This document shows positions 20,128 through 28,664 of a stretch of DNA of 64,000 nucleotides, in pieces (position 1 is the stretch's first letter; every line of letters begins with the position of its first letter). This stretch comes from Sulfitobacter donghicola DSW-25 = KCTC 12864 = JCM 14565 (GTDB lineage Bacteria > Pseudomonadota > Alphaproteobacteria > Rhodobacterales > Rhodobacteraceae), in contig NZ_JASF01000005.1 in assembly GCF_000622405.1 (NCBI RefSeq), positions 1,674,001 to 1,738,000 on the forward strand, in the 5' to 3' direction. The notes beneath the pieces were generated by a model, which was given only the letters and a program-made list of their open reading frames with translations, was not told the origin of the DNA and did no database searches. The position numbers and the translations under genes are program-made.

Positions 20128-21155
20128 AGGTTATCCTCTACGCGAAAACCTTCGGGTATCGCATCTTTTTCCAAGAGCAAAAGGTCGGCCATGACCTGTG
20201 CTATTTTGGGGGCCATGCCGAACCCGATTTTAAAACCGCCGTTGGCGATGAAATGCCCCGACCTGTCCGGCCATGCACCCAACATCGGGGCACGTGATCT
20301 GGCGCGCGGGCGCACCCCCGCCCAACGAGATAAGACTGGTGCTTCGGCCAACGCTGGGATTGCTGCGCGTGCTGCGGCAATCACATCATCCAGCTGTGCA
20401 TCGGTGCTGGTTGGGTCCGTGTATTCGCGTTCGGATGTTGACCCTATTGCGATGGTTCCATCGAGATGAGGGATGGCATGTACACCTTGGGCAAAGAGCT
20501 GCGGTAACCCAGAAGCGTCAAAATCTAGTACTGCCGCCTGTCCCTTTACACCATTTCCCATGACCCGTGTCCGTCCTGCACTGAGCTCTTCTAATCCCGC
20601 GACACCAGTCGCCCAAAGAACCGCCCCTTTGTCGGGAGCAGATGGCAGAACGTGAATGCCTTTTGATTTGAGCGCAGCGACCAAGGCGCTACAGGCGCGG
20701 CGGGGATGCATATGCGCGCTAAGAGTGTCACGGATGAAATAGCCCGACGGGCTGATAGGGCGCCAGTCTGAGGTAACCGCAGGAATGACCTCCCATGTCG
20801 CATTGTCTTGCCAAAGCTCGCGCGCGGTTTCGCAACGGCGCTGGGCCAGTGCAAGGGTGGCCTCGTCAGCAATGGGTTGCAGGCGACCCGTTCGCGCATA
20901 GCCAGCGCTTTCGCCACCTTCGGCCTGCACCTCGTCCCAAAAGGCCTGTGCCATCAGCAGGCTTTCCAGTTGGAACGCCTTTTTCGGGTTCCAGTTTTCA
21001 GGTACATGCGGAGCCAACGCCCCCACAACGCCTCCGCTGCTGCCTGCGCCAGCGCCATGCGGATCAACGATTTGCACAGATGCGCCGCGCTGCACGCATG
21101 CCCATGCAATGGACAAGCCAAAAATGCCAGCGCCTCGAATGGTGATATCGGTCAT
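20124..21155 (-). CDS. FAD-dependent oxidoreductase (DadA/ThiO/MnmC1-like)
   Basis: A 343-residue DAO-family flavoprotein with the N-terminal FAD motif RGAGIFGLSIAWACVQRGASV and the C-terminal GHFIANGGFKIGFGMAP block. The family includes glycine oxidase ThiO, D-amino acid dehydrogenases and the oxidase half of MnmC. Its divergent pairing with mnmD suggests it could supply the cmnm5U34-to-nm5U34 oxidation step of tRNA modification; this is inference. The start MTDITIRGAG is chosen over a 62-codon upstream extension that runs into mnmD. Confidence 0.75.
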   Translation of the reverse strand: MTDITIRGAGIFGLSIAWACVQRGASVQIVDPHGAGAGSSGGVVGALAPHVPENWNPKKAFQLESLLMAQAFWDEVQAEGGESAGYARTGRLQPIADEATLALAQRRCETARELWQDNATWEVIPAVTSDWRPISPSGYFIRDTLSAHMHPRRACSALVAALKSKGIHVLPSAPDKGAVLWATGVAGLEELSAGRTRVMGNGVKGQAAVLDFDASGLPQLFAQGVHAIPHLDGTIAIGSTSEREYTDPTSTDAQLDDVIAAARAAIPALAEAPVLSRWAGVRPRARSRAPMLGAWPDRSGHFIANGGFKIGFGMAPKIAQVMADLLLLEKDAIPEGFRVEDNL

Positions 21156-21213
21156 TGCCCCTGCCTTTGATTGAGCGCAGATTGCGCTGGAATCACAGAT
21201 ATAGGGCAAACAC

Positions 21214-21873
21214 GTGCAGGACCAGACAGCACAGATCGAATGGCGCGATGGGCGGGTACCTGTCTCAACCCAATTTGATGATCCGTATTTCAGCCTTGAG
21301 AACGGCATGGATGAAACACGCCATGTGTTTTTGGCGGGCAATAACCTGCCCGAACGATTTGTGGATGGGTTTCACGTGGCCGAATTGGGGTTTGGAACGG
21401 GCTTGAACTTTCTGGTCACGTTAAAGGCTTTTCGCGATAGCGGTTGCAAAGGCGTTTTGAAATTCACCAGCTTTGAAGCCTTCCCAATGGTTATGGATGA
21501 TTTACACGCGGCTTTGCGCGCCTTTGAAGGGTTGCCGGATGATCTGGCTTTAGCAAGTGAGTTCCCTTCGTATCTGGATGGTCCAGATTTCGAATTGCGC
21601 GTGATCATAGGTGACGCACGAGAAACGCTGCCAAAGTGGGAAGGGCAAGCCGATGCTTGGTTCCTTGATGGGTTCTCACCTGCCAAAAACCCCGAGCTAT
21701 GGTCGCCGGAATTGATGCGTGAAGTTGGCGCGCATACCGCTCCGACTGGAACGGCGGCCACCTATACAGCAGCAGGATTTGTGCGGCGTGGGTTGCAAGA
21801 CGCTGGGTTTGAAGTCGCTCGGATAAAGGGCTATGGCCGCAAAAGACACATGACACAGGCGGTTCTAGCGTGA
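21214..21873 (+). CDS. mnmD: tRNA (mnm5s2U34) methyltransferase MnmD
   Basis: A 219-residue SAM-dependent methyltransferase equivalent to the methyltransferase half of MnmC, which makes mnm5(s2)U at the wobble position of tRNA. The SAM motif is HVAELGFGTGLNFL, and WFLDGFSPAKNPELWS is the diagnostic MnmC2 motif. The start is GTG with an AGGG ribosome site 7 bases before. It is coupled to the next gene through a GTGA overlap. Confidence 0.9.
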   Translation: MQDQTAQIEWRDGRVPVSTQFDDPYFSLENGMDETRHVFLAGNNLPERFVDGFHVAELGFGTGLNFLVTLKAFRDSGCKGVLKFTSFEAFPMVMDDLHAALRAFEGLPDDLALASEFPSYLDGPDFELRVIIGDARETLPKWEGQADAWFLDGFSPAKNPELWSPELMREVGAHTAPTGTAATYTAAGFVRRGLQDAGFEVARIKGYGRKRHMTQAVLA

Positions 21874-22739
21874 AGCAAAGCAATAACATCCCTTTGGGGA
21901 TCGCCCTTATGATTGCTGTTACCTTTGTTTTTGCAGTGCAGGACGGGCTGTCACGCCATTTGGCAGGTGAATACAACGTCTTGATGATCGTGATGATCCG
22001 GTACTGGTTTTTTGCAGCCTTTGTAATCGCTTTGGCCAAACGCCATGCCAAGGGTATTCGCGGTGTGGCGCGAACGGATCAGCCATGGGTCCAGATCGGT
22101 CGCGGCCTTTTGCTGGCGACAGAAATCTGCGTCATGGTTGTGGCCTTTACGATCCTTGGCTTGGTCGAAAGCCATGCTGTCTTTACCTGTTATCCGCTTT
22201 TGGTCGCGGCCTTTTCAGGGCCAGTATTGGGAGAGCACGTTGGCTGGCGGCGCTGGGCTGCGATTGCAGTTGGTTTCATCGGGGTTGTGATTATCTTACG
22301 CCCTAGCGGAGATGTCTTTGATATTCGCGCCCTCATTCCCCTGCTCGCGGCGACGATGTTCGCGGTCTATGGGTTGCTTACACGGTTCGCTTCGCGACGG
22401 GATAGTTCGACCACCAGCTTTTTCTGGACAGGTGTCGTCGGCGCAGTTGCCATGACCAGCGTAGGGGTTTGGTTTTGGGAACCGATGAGCGGCCAAGATT
22501 GGATCTGGATGACTTGTCTGTGTTTCACAGGGGTTACGGGCCACTGGTTGTTGATCCGCTGCTATGAGGTCGCAGAGGCAAGTGCGGTGCAACCGTTTGC
22601 TTATTTGCAGCTGGTTTTCGCCGCGGTCATCGGGATCTCGGCCTTTGGAGAGACTGTCTCGACCAATGTTGCCATTGGATGTGTGATTATTGTGGCGGCG
22701 GGGCTATTCACCTTTTGGCGCGAACGCCTTCAGCGTTGA
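21870..22739 (+). CDS. EamA/DMT-family permease
   Basis: A 289-residue inner-membrane protein with about ten hydrophobic segments and the two EamA domains of the drug/metabolite transporter superfamily (WRRWAAIAVGFIGVVIILRP in the first half). The substrate is unknown. The start codon is GTG, overlapping the mnmD stop. The 3' end overlaps the converging slt gene by 36 bases. Confidence 0.87.
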   Translation: MKQSNNIPLGIALMIAVTFVFAVQDGLSRHLAGEYNVLMIVMIRYWFFAAFVIALAKRHAKGIRGVARTDQPWVQIGRGLLLATEICVMVVAFTILGLVESHAVFTCYPLLVAAFSGPVLGEHVGWRRWAAIAVGFIGVVIILRPSGDVFDIRALIPLLAATMFAVYGLLTRFASRRDSSTTSFFWTGVVGAVAMTSVGVWFWEPMSGQDWIWMTCLCFTGVTGHWLLIRCYEVAEASAVQPFAYLQLVFAAVIGISAFGETVSTNVAIGCVIIVAAGLFTFWRERLQR

Positions 22740-24677
22740 TCCAGTCAGCTCTTCGTAAAAAGGAATGGGAAGAGGGTCACGGCCCAGTCGGGCGCGGTAA
22801 ACTGGCAAGCTTTCAGTGACGCGCATGATGTAGTTTTGCGTTTCCCTAAAGGGGACCATTTCCACCCAATCAACGATATAGATGTCGCCTTCACGGGGGT
22901 CTCCATAATTGTCCATCCAGCGGATAGGGCGGCTGGGGCCTGCGTTGTATCCGGCGGACATCATGACGACATTGCCGTCAAACTGACCTGCCAGCTTTGA
23001 CAGATACTGTGATCCAAGGCGGGCGTTATAGACAGGATCAGCCGTCAGGCGGTCTGTGGTGTGCTGGGGTAGAACGCCTATTTCCTGCGCTACCTCACGG
23101 GCTGTCGCAGGCATCAGCTGCATCAGGCCGCGTGCACCCACATGAGACTGTACAACAGGATCAAATTCGCTTTCGCGGCGCGCAATGGCCAATGTCATCT
23201 CTGGCGCCATGGGCAGGTCTGCCTCACCCGCAGGATGTAGCGCGTAGTAAGGCGCGGCGATTTCCAGACCGCGCCGCGCGGCGCGTTTTCCGATCATGAC
23301 GGCGATATGGGGCTGCTCAACGTCGATGGCGGCTTGGCCCAAAAGCTCTAGGTCGGGCTCTAGCAGTTGCTCTGCGAGGTGTGTCCAAAACCGTTCGGCA
23401 AGGCTCATTTCACCAGATGCCTGAAGAAGGAGACCCGCTTCGAACAGAGGTGCCTGAGCAAGGGCGCTGGTTCTCCAGTCTGTTGTCGGGGCAGCGCCGC
23501 GCAGGCGGTCTGGGAAGGGGATGCGCGCACGTTCAGCGGCTAGCAATCCGTAAAAGGATGTCTGATATTTCGCCCCCATCTGATAGGCGGCTGTCGCGCC
23601 TTCATTGTCGCCCGCCGCTTCCAGCGCACGACCTTGCCAATAGCCAGCGCGCCCTTGGCTGATTGGGGATTCAACTGCCGAGTCGTGGTTTAGGAAATGT
23701 TGGTGCGCGCGCATTGGATCATCCAGAAACCGCAATGCGATATAGCCAGACAACCATTCAAGGTCCGCATAATCCGACCCTTCGGTTAGGTGATGCTGTG
23801 AAGCCATCGCATAGGCGCGCTGCCGATCGCCCGAACGCATTTCACCGCGTGCCAATGCGCGGCGTCGGTTGCCCCACGCAGCAGGATCACCCAAAGCCTC
23901 AACACTTTTGGAGGCCTCAAGAAGGAGGTCTTTTGCATCCCCGACGCGGTTTTTGCGAATGCGCCACTCAAAGCGTGCATGGTTCACACCGCCTGATGAT
24001 TTCAGGTTGTCGGGCAGTTTTTCATAGATGTTCACGGCGCTGCTAGAACGACGATAAAAAGCGATACGCGATTCTGCGGCTCTTTCCGCGTCTTTGCTGG
24101 CCACGCCGTACATTTGCCGTGCTTCATCATATTCGCGTTGCCAAACCATCGCATCCAGCCGCGCATCGTGATGAGGTTTTAGCAAGGCCGCGTGATCCTT
24201 TAGAAAGGCGGCTTGCGAATTTGCGTTCATCGGCATGGTGCGCCATGCCAGAACAAGGTTGGCCTGCGCTGGGCCTGTCAGCCCTTTCGCGATCAAAGCT
24301 TTGGCATGGGCCAACACGCCCTTTGGGGTTTGGGCGGGAAATTGTTCAAAGAAGGCGAGGATTTTGTCGTCATTTTCCTTGATCACCTCAGGCTCGGAGC
24401 GGCGCAGCAGATATTCCATACCAGGCCAGTCAGGGCGACGTTTGATAAAGTCGATCAGTTGATTATAGCTACCCTCTGCTGCGCGGAGGCGATGCCATAA
24501 AATAACGTCCTGAGCGACCTTACCATCCCGCGCGGCGATCTTTTCAGCGGCGTCAAAATCGCCGCCTCGCATGGCATCAATGGCCCAGCCCAGCGGCCTT
24601 GGGCGTTCGGCCAATGCGGGAAAAGCCGTGGCACACAGCAGCAACAGGACCGTCAGATAGCGTGTCATGGCTTGCAT
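22704..24677 (-). CDS. slt: Soluble lytic murein transglycosylase
   Basis: A 657-residue periplasmic lytic transglycosylase that cleaves peptidoglycan with formation of 1,6-anhydromuropeptides. A signal peptide covers about residues 1-23. A long superhelical alpha domain follows, then a C-terminal SLT domain with the catalytic Glu502 (ARRESEFDP), the GLMQLMPATA motif and SAGYNAGP. The C-terminus overlaps the EamA gene on the other strand. It diverges from dapA. Confidence 0.92.
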   Translation of the reverse strand: MQAMTRYLTVLLLLCATAFPALAERPRPLGWAIDAMRGGDFDAAEKIAARDGKVAQDVILWHRLRAAEGSYNQLIDFIKRRPDWPGMEYLLRRSEPEVIKENDDKILAFFEQFPAQTPKGVLAHAKALIAKGLTGPAQANLVLAWRTMPMNANSQAAFLKDHAALLKPHHDARLDAMVWQREYDEARQMYGVASKDAERAAESRIAFYRRSSSAVNIYEKLPDNLKSSGGVNHARFEWRIRKNRVGDAKDLLLEASKSVEALGDPAAWGNRRRALARGEMRSGDRQRAYAMASQHHLTEGSDYADLEWLSGYIALRFLDDPMRAHQHFLNHDSAVESPISQGRAGYWQGRALEAAGDNEGATAAYQMGAKYQTSFYGLLAAERARIPFPDRLRGAAPTTDWRTSALAQAPLFEAGLLLQASGEMSLAERFWTHLAEQLLEPDLELLGQAAIDVEQPHIAVMIGKRAARRGLEIAAPYYALHPAGEADLPMAPEMTLAIARRESEFDPVVQSHVGARGLMQLMPATAREVAQEIGVLPQHTTDRLTADPVYNARLGSQYLSKLAGQFDGNVVMMSAGYNAGPSRPIRWMDNYGDPREGDIYIVDWVEMVPFRETQNYIMRVTESLPVYRARLGRDPLPIPFYEELTGSTLKAFAPKGE

Positions 24678-24837
24678 TTCCTATCATCCTCACAGTAGAG
24701 CCTTCTAACATAGTCCATCTTAACGCAGGTTCAATTCACGTATCCTTGCGCAGGCGGTCTTTCTCTTGCGACCTCGATCGGCGAGGCGCTTTCACCCCGG
24801 ATGGCCTTTCGGTCTCCAGCACATAAGGAGCGTGCAC

Positions 24838-25710
24838 ATGTTTTCAGGTTCTCTACCTGCCCTCGTCACGCCGTTTCGCAACGGCGAGCTGGATATTGAA
24901 ACGCTAAAGAAACTCGTGGAATGGCATGTTGGTGAAGGCTCCAATGGTCTGGTTCCTGTCGGGACAACAGGCGAATCGCCAACGCTGACCCATGCGGAAC
25001 ACGAAGCGGTTGTTGAGGTTGTGGTAAAAGCCGCCGCTGGCCGCATTCCTGTGATCGCAGGTGCGGGCAGCAACAACACGCTGGAATCCATTCGCCTTGC
25101 CCAGCACGCCGAGAAAGTCGGCGCAGACGGTATCCTGCTGGTCACGCCTTATTACAACAAACCAACCCAGCGTGGGTTGATCGCGCATTTCACTGCCGTT
25201 CATGATTGCTGCAAACTGCCGATCATCATCTACAATATCCCTGGCCGTTCCGTCATCGATATGACGCCTGAGACAATGGGCGAGCTCGCAAAACTGGAGC
25301 GCATCGTTGGCGTTAAAGACGCAACTGGCGATCTGGCCCGTGTCTGCGAACAGCGCATTACATGCGGTCCCGATTTTATCCAGCTGTCTGGCGAAGACGC
25401 CACCGCACATGGGTTCAACGCCCAAGGCGGTGTTGGGTGTATTTCCGTGACGGCAAACGTCGCGCCAAAGCTGGCGTCGCAATTGCAAGCTGCCTGTGCG
25501 GCGGGTGATTATGCCACCGCTTTGGAGATTCAGGACAAGCTGATGCCACTGCACAAGGCCGTCTTTACCGAGCCAGGTTTGGTTGGCGTGAAATATGCGA
25601 TGTCTTGCCTTGATCTATGCGCAGAGGAGGTTCGCCTGCCCCTGACAGGTCTGAATGATGACACCCGCGCATTGGTTGAAGCAGCTCTAAAGCACGCAGG
25701 CCTTCTTTAA
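24838..25710 (+). CDS. dapA: 4-hydroxy-tetrahydrodipicolinate synthase
   Basis: A 290-residue enzyme that condenses pyruvate with aspartate semialdehyde, the first committed step of lysine and diaminopimelate synthesis. The Schiff-base lysine is Lys160 (VGVKDATGD), with the catalytic triad Thr43/Thr44, Tyr106 and Tyr132 region intact ([22 protein letters not shown]). The start [10 protein letters not shown] follows an AAGGAG site; the 24-codon upstream extension is not conserved. Confidence 0.95.
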   Translation: MFSGSLPALVTPFRNGELDIETLKKLVEWHVGEGSNGLVPVGTTGESPTLTHAEHEAVVEVVVKAAAGRIPVIAGAGSNNTLESIRLAQHAEKVGADGILLVTPYYNKPTQRGLIAHFTAVHDCCKLPIIIYNIPGRSVIDMTPETMGELAKLERIVGVKDATGDLARVCEQRITCGPDFIQLSGEDATAHGFNAQGGVGCISVTANVAPKLASQLQAACAAGDYATALEIQDKLMPLHKAVFTEPGLVGVKYAMSCLDLCAEEVRLPLTGLNDDTRALVEAALKHAGLL

Positions 25711-25747
25711 GCCTTTGGCGATTTGATCGCTCTACACATTATGGATT

Positions 25748-25784
25748 TCCGGACATAGGGTGCCTGTAACCCCATTGTCCGGAG
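25748..25784 (+). promoter_or_regulatory. Hairpin covering the M20 gene's ribosome site
   Basis: TCCGGACA (25748-25755) pairs with TGTCCGGA (25776-25783), with an inner GGGT/ACCC stem at 58-61 and 69-72. The 3' arm contains most of the GGAG ribosome site (25781-25784) of the amidohydrolase gene. It is followed by a T5 run, so it could also act as an intrinsic terminator after dapA. Confidence 0.5.
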
Positions 25785-25793
25785 ACCTTTTTG

Positions 25794-26963
25794 ATGAACA
25801 TCCTCCCAACCATTGCCGATAGCACAGATGAGCTGAATGAGATTTTCCGCGATCTGCATGCACATCCCGAGATCGGATTCACCGAAACCCGTACCAGCGC
25901 CATCGTAGCTGAAAAACTCCGCGCTTATGGTGTTGACGAGGTCTACACAGGGCTTGGTAAAACCGGTGTTGTTGGATTGGTCCATGGCAAGCAAAAGGGA
26001 AACCGCCGCATCGGTTTGCGCGCGGATATGGATGCTCTGCCCATTCATGAAATAACCGAGCTGGACTATGCCTCAACCAACGACGGGGTGATGCATGCCT
26101 GTGGGCATGACGGGCATACAACGATGTTGTTGGGCGCCGCAAAACATCTGGCAGCAACCCGCGATTTTGATGGAACGGCAGTGCTTATCTTTCAACCAGC
26201 CGAAGAGGGCTTAGGCGGCGCGCGACAGATGATCGCCGATGGTCTGTTTGATCAATTCCCCTGCGACGAAATCTACGGCATGCATAATACCCCCACAGGG
26301 CAGGCAGGTAAGGTTGGTATCACCAAAGGTGCTGCCATGGCAGGTGCGGCCTTTTTTGATGTGAAAGTCGTCGGTAAGGGAAGCCACGCTGCACGCCCTT
26401 CAGAAAGTAAGGATGCGCTGATCATCGCGGCCAGCCTTGCCACCGAATTCCAGACCATCCTCAGCCGGAATGTCGCGCCTCTGGAGACTTGCGTGCTGTC
26501 GGTGACCCAAATGCACGCAGGTGCCGCCTATAATGTTATCCCCGAGGTGGCGACGCTTGCCGGGACGATCCGGTATTTTAAGGACGAGGTTTATGAATTG
26601 GCCGCAGCGCGTATGCAGGCGATTTGTGATGGGTTTGCTCTGGCCCATGATGTGACGATCTCGCTAGAGCTAAGGAATGTGTTCGATGTGTTGATGAACG
26701 ACGATGCGCTTTCCGATGCCTATCTGGAGGCCGCCGGAGACATTGTCGGAGAAGAGAATATCTATCACAAAAAGGAGCCCGCGACCGGATCTGAAGATTT
26801 CGCGGATATGCTAAAGGTTGTGCCAGGTGCGTATTGTGTCATCGGGCATTCGGGCACTGCTCCGCTGCATAACCCGTCGTTTTTCCTAGATCCCGAAATC
26901 CTGCCCGTAGGCGCATCGGTCATGGCACGGATCGTTGAGAAACGTCTGCCGCTCTCTACCTAA
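25794..26963 (+). CDS. M20-family amidohydrolase (hippurate hydrolase-like)
   Basis: A 389-residue metallopeptidase of the M20D group, which hydrolyses N-acyl or amide bonds of amino-acid conjugates. The metal motifs HACGHDGHT and PAEEGLGGARQM and the C-terminal GSEDFADM block are intact. The start ATG at 25794 is 9 bases from GGAG; a TTG at 25791 is also possible. The true substrate is unknown. Confidence 0.9.
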   Translation: MNILPTIADSTDELNEIFRDLHAHPEIGFTETRTSAIVAEKLRAYGVDEVYTGLGKTGVVGLVHGKQKGNRRIGLRADMDALPIHEITELDYASTNDGVMHACGHDGHTTMLLGAAKHLAATRDFDGTAVLIFQPAEEGLGGARQMIADGLFDQFPCDEIYGMHNTPTGQAGKVGITKGAAMAGAAFFDVKVVGKGSHAARPSESKDALIIAASLATEFQTILSRNVAPLETCVLSVTQMHAGAAYNVIPEVATLAGTIRYFKDEVYELAAARMQAICDGFALAHDVTISLELRNVFDVLMNDDALSDAYLEAAGDIVGEENIYHKKEPATGSEDFADMLKVVPGAYCVIGHSGTAPLHNPSFFLDPEILPVGASVMARIVEKRLPLST

Positions 26964-26981
26964 CAATTTGTCAGAAACGAA

Positions 26982-27015
26982 AAACGCCGCCGTATCCAAT
27001 GATGCAGCGGCGTTT
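26982..27015. terminator. Bidirectional terminator
   Basis: AAACGCCGC (26982-26990) pairs with GCGGCGTTT (27007-27015) around a 16-base loop. A and T runs flank it on both sides. It separates the amidohydrolase gene from the converging soeC. Confidence 0.75.
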
Positions 27016-27033
27016 ATCGTTTGTCTGGTCAGT

Positions 27034-27906
27034 TTACCGTTTACCGTAATACAGGCCCACAACGTGCTCTGCCTCGGCAAAGAATAACCAGCGTGCGGTC
27101 AAGACGCCACCGATATGGGATAGCACAGCGAATAGCGCCAAATAGTGGCTGAACGGCGTTAGCAGGAAGATCACAGGCAGGACCGTCATCAGCAGGATCG
27201 AAATGATCCGTAGTTTTTGCGCGTGCTTGCGTCCAATGACATGGACAAATTCGCGCAACAGATAGTTGGTGCCAGTGTGGGGGGGCTCAAACGCGCGTAC
27301 GCTGCCGATGCCCCCTAGGCCTGTGGCGGTTTCCATGTTCGTGCCGCTTTGGCTCAGCGCCTTATCCCCGCGCATCCACGTGGCGATTTGAACAGCCCCA
27401 GCTACAATCAGTAGGACGATGGCCCACGTGATCTTGGACGATAATAGCGCACCGCCTGCGATGCAGAGCGACAAGAAATTGGCCGACGTCAGAGGGCTGT
27501 TCCAACGGGGAACTGTTTTGAGCTGCCCGTAGATCATCGAGGTTGTGTAAACTGTCGCCAGTGAGGCAATCGCGCCCAAGATACCCAACACACTCCAACG
27601 CTGATCCAAAAACACCAAGCCCCCGCCGTAAAGCCCCATAAGGACAAGAGCAGCAACCGCGCACCATGCCTCACGCGACAGCCAGCTGGTGCGCCATTGC
27701 GTGAATGCCCTTAGCGCGCGTTCAGGGTGGCCAAGGTGGAAGGTGGATGAAATCAGGCCCCCGACCGCCAATAGGTAGGCGATGGTGAAGAACGCAAACG
27801 CGGTCCACCCCGTGACATCAGGCATACCGAGGCCAAGAAACACCAACAGGCCAAAACCTAGACCGGAAAAGGTGGAGAAGAAGATGACGGAAGGTGCTGG
27901 ATGCAT
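27034..27906 (-). CDS. soeC: Sulfite dehydrogenase membrane anchor SoeC (DmsC-like)
   Basis: A 290-residue integral membrane protein of the DmsC family with about eight transmembrane helices. It would anchor the molybdenum and iron-sulfur subunits to the inner membrane and hand electrons to quinone. The start overlaps the soeB stop as ATGA. Assignment to SoeC rather than another DmsC-type anchor rests on the neighbouring soeA, soeB and xsc genes. Confidence 0.8.
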   Translation of the reverse strand: MHPAPSVIFFSTFSGLGFGLLVFLGLGMPDVTGWTAFAFFTIAYLLAVGGLISSTFHLGHPERALRAFTQWRTSWLSREAWCAVAALVLMGLYGGGLVFLDQRWSVLGILGAIASLATVYTTSMIYGQLKTVPRWNSPLTSANFLSLCIAGGALLSSKITWAIVLLIVAGAVQIATWMRGDKALSQSGTNMETATGLGGIGSVRAFEPPHTGTNYLLREFVHVIGRKHAQKLRIISILLMTVLPVIFLLTPFSHYLALFAVLSHIGGVLTARWLFFAEAEHVVGLYYGKR

Positions 27907-28664
27907 CAGAGTTTCTCCAGAGTTTTATCAAGCCAGCTAAGAAAGCCTCTTGGCTCTGTCGCGATAGGGTCGAGGAAAGGCGCGAGGATATCGATTTCTT
28001 CGCTTTGGAGGGTCAGTTGGTCCTTTGGACGTGGTGGCAGGTATTTGTTGACGGGTTTGGTGCCAAGTTCAGGCATCAAATCCATCCCGCCGCGTTCGGC
28101 GACCAGCTGGCTCACGTCTGAATTGGGATCGCCCAAATCGCCAAAGTGGCGGGCACCCGCAGGGCAGGTCCGTACACAAGACGGGGTGCGGTCAACTTCG
28201 GGTAGGTTTTCGTTATAGATGCGATCAACGCAAAGCGTGCATTTCTTCATCACGCCTTCGGCTTGGTCCAGCTCGCGCGCGCCGTAAGGACAGGCCCAAG
28301 CACACAGGCCACAACCGATGCAGTCACTTTCATTAACCAAAACGATACCGTCTTCAACGCGCTTATAGCTGGCGCCAGTTGGGCAAACGGTAACGCAAGG
28401 GGCATCATCGCAGTGCAGACAGGATTTGGGAAAGTGGATGAGCTGGGCTTCGCCTCGTTCGGGCTGAACCTCATAGCTGTGAACACGGTTCAGGAAGGTA
28501 CCTGATGGATCAGCGCCATAAGGGTCTTGATCAGACAGGGGGGCGCCGTAGTTTTCGGTGTTCCAGCCTTTGCAAGAAATCACGCAGGCGTGGCAACCCA
28601 CGCAGGTATCCAGATCAATAACCAGACCTAGCTTTTTGTCAGTATGGGTGGGCAATTGGGTCAT
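27906..28664 (-). CDS. soeB: Sulfite dehydrogenase iron-sulfur subunit SoeB
   Basis: A 252-residue ferredoxin-like subunit with sixteen-cysteine architecture for four 4Fe-4S clusters (CVGCHACVISC, CLHCDDAPCVTVCP, CIGCGLCAWACP, CTLC plus CVRTCP). It passes electrons from SoeA to the membrane subunit in the cytoplasm. The start MTQLPTHTDKK makes an ATGA overlap with soeA. Five more codons upstream (MEGRP) are open but would overlap soeA further. Confidence 0.87.
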   Translation of the reverse strand: MTQLPTHTDKKLGLVIDLDTCVGCHACVISCKGWNTENYGAPLSDQDPYGADPSGTFLNRVHSYEVQPERGEAQLIHFPKSCLHCDDAPCVTVCPTGASYKRVEDGIVLVNESDCIGCGLCAWACPYGARELDQAEGVMKKCTLCVDRIYNENLPEVDRTPSCVRTCPAGARHFGDLGDPNSDVSQLVAERGGMDLMPELGTKPVNKYLPPRPKDQLTLQSEEIDILAPFLDPIATEPRGFLSWLDKTLEKL

